Assembly: GCA_002414145.1 (NCBI GenBank)
Contig: DHYP01000057.1
Coordinates: 318 to 8,318, forward strand
Direction of reading: 5' to 3'
Length of the DNA: 8,001 bases
Source of the DNA: Methylophilaceae bacterium UBA5127
GTDB taxonomy: Bacteria; Pseudomonadota; Gammaproteobacteria; Burkholderiales; Methylophilaceae
Positions 1 to 7,710 of this stretch are shown here, piece after piece; the stretch's first letter is position 1, and every line of letters starts with the position of its first letter. The notes under the pieces are model-generated. The model was not told the origin of the DNA. It searched no databases and worked only from the letters and a program-made list of their open reading frames with translations. A program made the position numbers and the translations under genes.

Positions 1-1600
<1,600 letters not shown>

Positions 1601-1616
1601 AGAAAATCAAATAAAC

Positions 1617-1874
1617 TTAAACAGCAACAATGCTCACGGTATGGCGTTTTAAAGCACCTTTAATTGCAAAAGTGACTTTACCATCAATTTTTGCAAACAA
1701 AGTATGATCTTTACCCATACCAACGTTTTCACCCGCATGCATTTTTGTGCCGCGTTGACGCACAATAATACTACCTGCTGAAACCACTGTTTCACCAAAT
1801 GCTTTTACACCTAGACGTTGTGAGTGTGAGTCGCGACCGTTACGTGAACTACCGCCTGCTTTCTTGTGTGCCAT
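1617..1874 (-). CDS. rpmA: 50S ribosomal protein L27
   Basis: L27 is a small basic protein of the large ribosomal subunit whose N-terminal tail reaches the peptidyl-transferase centre and helps position tRNA. The 85-residue sequence starts [16 protein letters not shown], the usual proteobacterial N-terminus without the cleaved extension found in Firmicutes. It contains the family signature region around residues 34-60 ([11 protein letters not shown], then [12 protein letters not shown]). Residues 46-48 read HAG where HPG is more common, a minor variation. An AAGGA ribosome binding site (1886-1882) lies 7 nt before the ATG. The gene follows rplU by 54 bp with no intervening promoter seen, so the two are presumably co-transcribed and produced in equal amounts. 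The rho-independent terminator follows the stop codon. Confidence 0.99.
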   Translation of the reverse strand: MAHKKAGGSSRNGRDSHSQRLGVKAFGETVVSAGSIIVRQRGTKMHAGENVGMGKDHTLFAKIDGKVTFAIKGALKRHTVSIVAV

Positions 1875-1928
1875 GATTTAATCCTTAGCTAATCTATTTC
1901 AACAACTTATTTTGTTAATCAAACTGCT

Positions 1929-2243
1929 TTATTTAGCAGCAATTGCATCAATTTGAATTTCTGTAAAACTTTGGCGGTGTCCTTGCGTTTTACGGTAATG
2001 CTTACGACGACGGAATTTAAAAATCATCACTTTATCAGCACGCCCATGCGAAACAACCGTAGCATTTACTTTAGCACCTGCAACCAAAGGCGCACCTATT
2101 GTTGTTTTTTCACCGTCGGCGATTAATAATACTTTATCAATCACCACTTTGCTGCCAACGTCGCCAGCTAATTTCTCAACTTTTAGTTTGTCACCAGCAG
2201 CCACTTTGTATTGCTTGCGACCTGTTTTAATTACTGCGTACAT
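1929..2243 (-). CDS. rplU: 50S ribosomal protein L21
   Basis: L21 binds 23S rRNA in the large subunit. The 104-residue length is normal for proteobacterial L21. The N-terminal [14 protein letters not shown] and the C-terminal basic signature at residues 74-96 ([16 protein letters not shown] and onward) are both diagnostic. The ATG at 2243 is preceded by AAGG (2254-2251) at 7 nt. A promoter about 40 bp upstream gives a leader of roughly 30 nt, too short for an elaborate regulatory structure. It is the first gene of the rplU-rpmA unit. The upstream neighbour is the response regulator gene, whereas in many gammaproteobacteria a divergent polyprenyl diphosphate synthase gene (ispB) sits here. Confidence 0.99.
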   Translation of the reverse strand: MYAVIKTGRKQYKVAAGDKLKVEKLAGDVGSKVVIDKVLLIADGEKTTIGAPLVAGAKVNATVVSHGRADKVMIFKFRRRKHYRKTQGHRQSFTEIQIDAIAAK

Positions 2244-2280
2244 AATAAAGCCTTAAACATCATCTTTTAAAGAACTGAGC

Positions 2281-2308
2281 ATTATACGCAATTTTCATAA
2301 GAAAGCAA
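2281..2308 (-). promoter_or_regulatory. Sigma-70 promoter for rplU-rpmA
   Basis: On the minus strand TTGCTT (2308-2303) and a perfect TATAAT (2286-2281) are separated by 16 bp. The predicted transcription start is near 2274, giving a leader of about 30 nt before the rplU ATG. The perfect -10 and good spacing fit a strong housekeeping promoter for ribosomal protein genes. Confidence 0.8.
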
Positions 2309-2414
2309 ATGTCTTGAGGGGATTTTATGCATTGATTATTACCATAGGTATGCCTCACACGCATGCCACATAGGAACCGACCAAATTAGGAAAATCAAGC
2401 TGTCAAAAGCTGAA

Positions 2415-2471
2415 ATGTTCAACCGCGCACTGCAGCTAGCGAATAAAACTAAAGGTCAATCTGCTAAATAG
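2415..2471 (+). other. Possible small plus-strand ORF (18 codons) or remnant of a gene end
   Basis: From ATG at 2415 the plus strand reads MFNRALQLANKTKGQSAK then TAG. The same frame is open back to about 2301 without an ATG, and the residues just before the ATG (KIKLSKAE) also look protein-like, basic and amphipathic. It converges on the response regulator gene and overlaps its last 8 bp. No convincing promoter is seen, and the only purine-rich stretch upstream (TTAGGAAAA) is poorly spaced for the ATG. It may be the leftover C-terminus of a lost gene, a true small protein using a non-ATG start, or chance. I do not recognise the sequence. Confidence 0.2.
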
Positions 2472-3408
2472 CAAGCCTGATTCTACTGGTCACTAAGGAG
2501 GCCGCAGCAGTTCTTGTCTCTACACCTAGCTTGCTGAACACATGCTCCAAATGCTTGTTTACTGTACGTGGGCTGCTACCTAAAATATCTCCAACATCCC
2601 GATTGGTTTTGCCCTTAATCGTCCAATAAAGCACTTCTGACTCTCGTTTTGTCAGCTTAAATATAGTCATTAACGCCTCAATTTGCGCGGCATCCGACTC
2701 TTCTTGTAACACAATCAGCCATTGCTCATCACTTAAATTAGCAACGCTTAGTTTGAGTTTTTTGGAGTCTTGAATTAACGTTAATGCAGGCATACTTTGC
2801 TCGCCTCCCTTTAAGGTAGAAATTTGTTCTATCCACTTTAATATTGCAGGAGGGGTAGCGATACTTGACATAGAGGCTTCCAAGCCAAAGTAATTTTGCA
2901 TCAACTTTCGCGCTAATGGCGTTTGCCAAACCAATTGGCCATTTGACGGGGTGATTGCCATGGCCGCTTGGCCAAACGCATCCAGCACATTTCTTGCCTG
3001 ACCCATCATTTTAGCCGTTTGTAAATGCGATGAGATTCTAGCCAACACCTCTTTAGGTCTGATAGGTTTAGTGACATAGTCAGCACCCCCAGCCTGAAAC
3101 GCAGCCGCCACATGTTCTACCTCAGTTAAGCCCGTCATAAAAACCACAGGAATATGGCTAGTATCCATAGATTCTTTTAGTTTAACGCACACTTGGAAAC
3201 CATCCATCTCTGGCATGATGGCGTCTAATAGAATAATAGAAGGTTGCATTTCCTTTGCAATCTGCAATGCCTTATATCCACTGTTGGCGACAAGCACAGT
3301 AAAGCCTGATTCATTCAATGCATCATGCAAAATCGCCAGATTATCTAACACGTCATCTACAATCAGAACTGTAGCAGAGTGATTCATAGTGCTTATTGGT
3401 GATCTCAT
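2464..3408 (-). CDS. Two-component response regulator: receiver, PAS-like middle and LuxR-type HTH
   Basis: This is the likely output partner of the upstream hybrid kinase: a cytoplasmic 314-residue transcription factor switched by aspartate phosphorylation. The receiver (about 12-130) has the acidic pair D18/D19, phospho-acceptor D62 in LLDAIMPEMDG, T92 and K114 in YVTKP. Residues about 140-240 resemble a PAS-like fold (AITPSNGQLVWQTP, then LSDEQWLIVLQEES), an unusual insertion for a NarL/FixJ regulator. The C-terminal LuxR/GerE helix-turn-helix covers about 250-310 (LTKRESEVLYWTIKGKTNRDV, recognition helix near SPRTVNKHLEHVFSKLGV). Its ATG at 3408 overlaps the kinase stop codon as ATGA, indicating translational coupling. 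A second ATG seven codons in (MNHSATVLIVDD) is closer to the usual receiver start and could be used instead. No clear terminator follows. The direct DNA target is unknown; the inverted repeat upstream of the kinase is a candidate. Confidence 0.9.
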   Translation of the reverse strand: MRSPISTMNHSATVLIVDDVLDNLAILHDALNESGFTVLVANSGYKALQIAKEMQPSIILLDAIMPEMDGFQVCVKLKESMDTSHIPVVFMTGLTEVEHVAAAFQAGGADYVTKPIRPKEVLARISSHLQTAKMMGQARNVLDAFGQAAMAITPSNGQLVWQTPLARKLMQNYFGLEASMSSIATPPAILKWIEQISTLKGGEQSMPALTLIQDSKKLKLSVANLSDEQWLIVLQEESDAAQIEALMTIFKLTKRESEVLYWTIKGKTNRDVGDILGSSPRTVNKHLEHVFSKLGVETRTAAASLVTSRIRLAI

Positions 3409-6400
3409 ATCGTATTTTCCACGATGTAATGCTTCATTGCATCAACCTCAAAGTTCTTCACATAAATATTCATCTGTGAAACAAAGGGCGTAAATTCCCC
3501 ACCTAACTGACTAATCTCATTCAATTGATGATGGATGCCTTTAATATAGCCGTTTTCGATCTGCGAAAGCAACTTTTCTAGATAGTTACGTGGCGGCAAC
3601 ACCGTTTTAGGCGGCGAAAATGTTGTGTTCTGACTCGATAAAGCTGCTTGGGATTCTGCCGGTTCATGTATCCACTCAATCTCAAGACTTGATCCCAGCC
3701 AATCAAGTATTTCCTGCACATTTACAGGCTTCACCATAAAATCATCTGTAGAAATACCCGCCGCATTTTCTAAATTTTTATCAAAGGCATTGGCGGAGAT
3801 AATCGCAATCGGGATTGCCGATTGATACACTTTACGAATCACATAGGAAGCCTCCCAGCCATCCATTACTGGCATAGCTAAATCCATCAATATCGCATCA
3901 GGCTTGAATATCTGATAGGCTGCCAGACATTCTTGTCCGTTGGCCGCCTCTCCTAGCTCGAAACCTAAGGGAGTTAGGATATTACAAATAAGCTCGCGAT
4001 CAACCTCTTCATTATCAACGATTAATATCTTGCGCCGTCTGCCAATATAACCAGTTCTATTAGCCAGTGATGCAGGGGCAACCTCACTCTCTTGATGAAT
4101 TTGTGGTAAAAACAATCGAATTTGGAAAATCGTTCCCTTACCTTCCACGCTCGTAAAGTTAAGCTCACCGCCCATCAACTCCGTGAGTAGTTTACTAATG
4201 GTTAGTCCTAGCCCTGTACCTCCCGTATTAATTTGGTCAGCCGCACTGCCTCTGGCAAATGGCTCAAATATTTTTTCGTACTCATCAGCTTTAATCCCTG
4301 GCCCTGTATCCTCAATCTCAATCAATGCGATTTCCCTAGCGTACTGCACACTCAGTTGGATATACCCTTTTTTGGTAAACTTAACTGCGTTACCCATCAA
4401 GTTAGCTAGTATTTGTGTGAGCCGTTTTTGATCTCCTTTTACCAATGCTGGAAGCTCACTTAGTACTCTATAGTTAAAATCTAGCCTTTTATTGCGTGCT
4501 TGAATTTCAAACATGCTCACAATCTGATCAATGAACTCTGAGAATTTAATAGGCTTAATATCAAATACTATTTTCCCGCTTTCTATTCTTGCAATATCCA
4601 GCGTACCCTCTATCAATGATAAAAGATGCTCTCCACTACGTCTGATGACTTTAATTGATTGCTGCTTGTTTTGAGGAATAGATGCATCATCATCCAGTAA
4701 CTGCGCATAGCCTAGGATACTGTTAAGCGGTGTACGCAGCTCATGACTAATGCCACTAATATAGCGACTTTTTGCCTGATTAGCATGCTCTGCAACCTGA
4801 CGGGCAAGCTGTAACTCAGCGTCGGTTTGTCGATGCAAATCAATTTCACGTAATAGCAAACCAGTCTGGCGATTAGACTCTTCTTGTGCCACACGCCGAC
4901 TCTCTCCAGACAACACTAGCCACCACGCCACGATACCACTCGCAAACACTAATGCGGCAAACACTTTTAAATATCCTAAGCGTAACTGCAACAGCACATC
5001 AGAGGGTGATTCTTTTAAAATCAATGTGTCATGATAATAAATTAAGCCTATCAATAACCCTAAGAACAACAAGATCATGCTCATCATCAATAGATAAGAA
5101 GCAAGCCCACTTTTTAAATACGGCAGCAGTGCCTTAGGCAACAATCTTTTAAGGAAGCTTTCCCATTGTGCGGAAAACTTCGCATGCGGCTTACAAATAT
5201 CATTACATCTTGCATCTAAGCAGCAACAGAGTGAGCAGATATAGCCTTGATAAGCCGGACAATGTGCCATGTCTTCTGTTTCATATTCACGCTCGCAGAT
5301 AGAACACTTAGCATGACGCTGACCAAGACTAAAATGATACGGCTTGCGTGCGATGTAATAGCGGCCTTTAGTCAGCCAAGCTATTAATGGAGCGGTCACT
5401 AACGCAGTGATTAACGCGATAAAGGCAGAAAAAGCTTGTACTGTCTCGCCCAAAAAGCCCATAAAAGCAGTGATTGAGAGCACAGATGCGATCAACATAG
5501 CACCTACGCCGACAGGATTTACATCGTGTAGATAGGCACGTCTAAATTCTATGCCTTTGGGACTCAAGCCTAAGGGTTTGTTAATCACTAAATCAGCCAC
5601 AACTGCTGTAATCCACGAGATGGCGATATTTGAGTACAAACCGAGCACCTGTTCCAGCGCTTGAAACACGTCAAGCTCCATCAACATCACTGCAATGAGC
5701 GCATTAAATACAGCCCAAACCACCCTTCCTGGATGGCTATGAGTTAAACGTGCAAAAAAATTAGACCATGCTAATGAGCCCGCATAAGCATTGGTCATGT
5801 TAATCTTAATTTGAGAAACAATGATGAATAGTGCAGTCAAGGCTAAGGCTACTTGTGGAGATGAAAACGTATATCCAAAGCCTAACAAATACATATGCGT
5901 TGGATTGACAGCTTCTTCTAGTGGCATCGCACTTTCAATTGCCAAATAGGCTAGCAAAGCCCCTGCGAGCATTTTAACCAAGCCAACCAACACCCAACCA
6001 GGTCCAGCAGCCAACACACCGATATGCCAGGCCAATCTATTCTTTTCGGTTTTTTTGGGCATAAATCGCAAATAATCCACCTGCTCACCAATCTGCGTTA
6101 TCAAGGCAACACCTACTGCTGTAGCGCCGCCAAATAGCAGAAGATTAAAGCCTTGCTGGCCAGATTTTCCGCTATATTCAACTAGCCTAGAAATCACATG
6201 CGGATCTTGTACAAAAATTGCGATAAAAGGTAATGTCATTAATAGCAACCAGATAGGCTGGGTTAACATCTGAATTCGACTGATTAATGTCACACCATGT
6301 GTCACCAGCGGAATCACGACTAAAGCACTCATCATATAGCCGATATAAAGCGGAATATCTAAAGCCAGCTCTAGTGCGTAAGCCATAATCGCCGCTTCTA

Positions 6401-6839
6401 ACGCAAACAAAATAAAAGTAAAAGAGGCGTACACAAATGACGATACTGTTGAGCCTATGTAGCCAAACCCTGCGCCACGTGTGAGCAAATCCATATCGAC
6501 ACCATATTTTGCAGCATAGTAACTAATGGGAATACCTGTCATAAAAATAATCAGGCTGATGGCAAGAATAGCCCAAAATGCATTAATGAAGCCATAATTC
6601 ACCGAAATAGTGCCTCCTATGGCCTCCAGCACCAAAAATGAGATTGCACCTAACGCAGTGTTGGAAACACGGAATATGGACCATCGACGAAAAGACGCTG
6701 GCGTAAAGCGTAATGCATAATCTTCCAAAGTCTCATTGGCGACCCATGTATTGTAGTCACGGCGCACCTTAACGATACGTTGGGATGGCTCAACTTTATC
6801 TTGGATTGATGGATTCAGACTAATGGTATTCAAACGCAC
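3405..6839 (-). CDS. Hybrid histidine kinase with N-terminal NCS1-type permease and C-terminal receiver
   Basis: This 1144-residue inner-membrane protein fuses a transporter to a kinase. Residues about 40-495 carry about 12 hydrophobic segments and look like a full NCS1 (nucleobase/hydantoin/allantoin cation symporter) permease, including ALGAISFLVLEAIGG near segment 1 and NMTNAYAGSLAWSN (347-360). Residues 512-549 form a Cys-rich knot (C512, C515, C527, C535, C538-540, C545, C549), a likely metal site. Two more membrane segments (581-603, 624-644) and a coiled coil (646-690) lead to HisKA with H699 in ISHELRTPLN. The ATPase shows the N box NLMGNAVKF, G1 DTGPG (844-848) and G2 GTGLGL (874-879). 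The receiver (937-1050) has D942, D986 and K1037. A helical tail (1085-1144) lacks a clear HPt histidine motif. It presumably senses or imports a nitrogenous ring compound and signals to the downstream regulator. The ligand is unknown. Start choice: GTG 6839 or TTG 6833. Confidence 0.93.
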   Translation of the reverse strand: MRLNTISLNPSIQDKVEPSQRIVKVRRDYNTWVANETLEDYALRFTPASFRRWSIFRVSNTALGAISFLVLEAIGGTISVNYGFINAFWAILAISLIIFMTGIPISYYAAKYGVDMDLLTRGAGFGYIGSTVSSFVYASFTFILFALEAAIMAYALELALDIPLYIGYMMSALVVIPLVTHGVTLISRIQMLTQPIWLLLMTLPFIAIFVQDPHVISRLVEYSGKSGQQGFNLLLFGGATAVGVALITQIGEQVDYLRFMPKKTEKNRLAWHIGVLAAGPGWVLVGLVKMLAGALLAYLAIESAMPLEEAVNPTHMYLLGFGYTFSSPQVALALTALFIIVSQIKINMTNAYAGSLAWSNFFARLTHSHPGRVVWAVFNALIAVMLMELDVFQALEQVLGLYSNIAISWITAVVADLVINKPLGLSPKGIEFRRAYLHDVNPVGVGAMLIASVLSITAFMGFLGETVQAFSAFIALITALVTAPLIAWLTKGRYYIARKPYHFSLGQRHAKCSICEREYETEDMAHCPAYQGYICSLCCCLDARCNDICKPHAKFSAQWESFLKRLLPKALLPYLKSGLASYLLMMSMILLFLGLLIGLIYYHDTLILKESPSDVLLQLRLGYLKVFAALVFASGIVAWWLVLSGESRRVAQEESNRQTGLLLREIDLHRQTDAELQLARQVAEHANQAKSRYISGISHELRTPLNSILGYAQLLDDDASIPQNKQQSIKVIRRSGEHLLSLIEGTLDIARIESGKIVFDIKPIKFSEFIDQIVSMFEIQARNKRLDFNYRVLSELPALVKGDQKRLTQILANLMGNAVKFTKKGYIQLSVQYAREIALIEIEDTGPGIKADEYEKIFEPFARGSAADQINTGGTGLGLTISKLLTELMGGELNFTSVEGKGTIFQIRLFLPQIHQESEVAPASLANRTGYIGRRRKILIVDNEEVDRELICNILTPLGFELGEAANGQECLAAYQIFKPDAILMDLAMPVMDGWEASYVIRKVYQSAIPIAIISANAFDKNLENAAGISTDDFMVKPVNVQEILDWLGSSLEIEWIHEPAESQAALSSQNTTFSPPKTVLPPRNYLEKLLSQIENGYIKGIHHQLNEISQLGGEFTPFVSQMNIYVKNFEVDAMKHYIVENTI

Positions 6840-6844
6840 TCCCC
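6839..6844 (-). promoter_or_regulatory. Ribosome binding site that bears on the kinase start codon
   Basis: GGGGAG on the minus strand (6844-6839) is the only Shine-Dalgarno-like sequence here. It abuts and overlaps the GTG at 6839-6837, leaving no spacer, but stands 5 nt before an in-frame TTG at 6833-6831. Spacing therefore favours the TTG (protein beginning M-NTISLNPS, two residues shorter). There is no in-frame ATG nearby, and an in-frame TAG at 6848-6846 limits any upstream extension. Confidence 0.5.
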
Positions 6845-7133
6845 GCTAAATCATCAGCGTTATTCAGCATGCATAGGTTTATAGCAACAATCATGCCTCG
6901 GGTTATAAAGTTACCCAAATATATAGTATCTAATTTAAATTGATTAATCTGTACGCAAAATGACGTACATATCAATCATCATCAAGACGCGATACATCCT
7001 AAAGTGAAATTATTCCGACTTAAATGGAAAGAGAATTAGAACAGTGAGAATAAGCTATGCGTATTGACTTAAATGTCTTTGACTAAGCCAAAGCTTAAGG
7101 CTGAGAATCTGCGTTATTTGACCTGCTAATAAT
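6840..7133. other. Intergenic region between ureJ and the permease-kinase operon
   Basis: These 294 AT-rich bases hold no convincing gene. They contain the large inverted repeat at 6941-6978, a possible -10 for the kinase operon (minus-strand TACTAT 6928-6923 or TATATT 6923-6918, both without a good -35), a small GGGT...ACCC dyad at 6900-6916 and a 10-bp exact direct repeat GACTTAAATG at 7017-7026 and 7066-7075. No clear terminator is seen behind ureJ: the best stem (AGCC/GGCT near 7087-7103) is 4 bp with no T tract. Confidence 0.7.
6941..6978. promoter_or_regulatory. 38-bp inverted repeat, candidate operator of the kinase/regulator operon
   Basis: The left arm TGATTAATCTGTACG (6941-6955) and right arm CGTACATATCAATCA (6964-6978) are inverted copies matching at 13 of 15 positions, separated by an 8-bp spacer. 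The inner TGTACG/CGTACA is perfect. The long AT-rich arms and central spacing suit a dimeric DNA-binding protein rather than an RNA hairpin terminator, since no T tract follows. It lies about 120 bp before the kinase start. If the TACTAT at 6928-6923 is the -10, the dyad centre falls near -43, where activators contact RNA polymerase. The protein that binds is unknown; the LuxR-type regulator of this operon is the simplest candidate. Confidence 0.6.
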
Positions 7134-7700
7134 TTAACTTAACAAGAGATAGCTGCCTGCAATCAACATCAGGCTAGCAATGCAATCTTGCAGGTATTTA
7201 TCCCACTTAGCGTGCTGTAAACCAAATAGCAAGCCGATTCCGTGCAAAACGACCGTTGCGATTAACATACCGCCCATCACACCTACAATGGAAGAAGAGA
7301 CTGCAAGCTCCATCCCATGTGCCATCCCATGAAATAGCGCAAATATGGCAGTAATACTTAATTGCAGCGTTTTATGCATTGGTACACTCAATATTAACAG
7401 CACACCGATTGCCATCACGCTCGCAGCAATTGCGGTTTCTACGCCCATAAAATAAAAACCTGCCGCTCCCAAAATAGCGCCCAACGCCATTACAGAGACA
7501 AACGTGAGCGGCAATTGCCAACGTGCGTTACCCCCCAGTTTAGCAGCCCATAGACCTATACCCAGCATCACCAAGAGATGATCCCACCCTGTCACGGGGT
7601 GCATAAATCCAGCATAGGTGCTTTCTAGACCATGGCCTGGGTGAGCTAGCACTTGAGAGGCAAACAAACTTAAAAGTAGCGCGAGTATTAATTTTTTCAT
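7134..7700 (-). CDS. ureJ: HupE/UreJ-family membrane protein, probable nickel transporter for urease
   Basis: HupE/UreJ proteins are small integral membrane proteins associated with hydrogenase or urease loci and thought to move nickel. The 188-residue protein begins with a signal-like segment ending SQVLA-HPGHG (cleavage expected after residue 19), followed by the family motif HPVTGWDHLL (34-43), whose histidines and aspartate are candidate metal ligands. A second conserved stretch, FALFHGMAHGMEL, lies at 120-132, and another histidine in VLHGIG (151-156). About six hydrophobic segments cover the rest. An AAAGGA ribosome binding site (7713-7708) overlaps the ureG stop codon, and only 10 bp separate the genes, so they are one operon. 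The ureG neighbour makes the name UreJ more suitable than HupE. Nickel as substrate is family knowledge, not visible in the sequence. Confidence 0.92.
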   Translation of the reverse strand: MKKLILALLLSLFASQVLAHPGHGLESTYAGFMHPVTGWDHLLVMLGIGLWAAKLGGNARWQLPLTFVSVMALGAILGAAGFYFMGVETAIAASVMAIGVLLILSVPMHKTLQLSITAIFALFHGMAHGMELAVSSSIVGVMGGMLIATVVLHGIGLLFGLQHAKWDKYLQDCIASLMLIAGSYLLLS

Positions 7701-7710
7701 GATTTTTCCT

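Noticed and set aside
6820..6894. 24-codon minus-strand ORF starting ATG at 6894 and overlapping the kinase start, as a possible leader peptide
   Set aside because: The GAGG before it is only 1 nt from the ATG, the peptide shows no run of regulatory codons, and no attenuator structure follows.
6900..6916. GGGT-N9-ACCC dyad near the predicted kinase transcription start
   Set aside because: Only four perfect pairs at each end with imperfect inner pairing; too short to call an operator or hairpin.
7064..7069. Plus-strand TTGACT as a -35 element
   Set aside because: No -10-like hexamer at 16-18 bp spacing and no plus-strand gene downstream.
7087..7103. Stem AGCC...GGCT around AAGCTT as a terminator for ureJ
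   Set aside because: Four base pairs, no T tract on the minus strand; not a credible rho-independent terminator.
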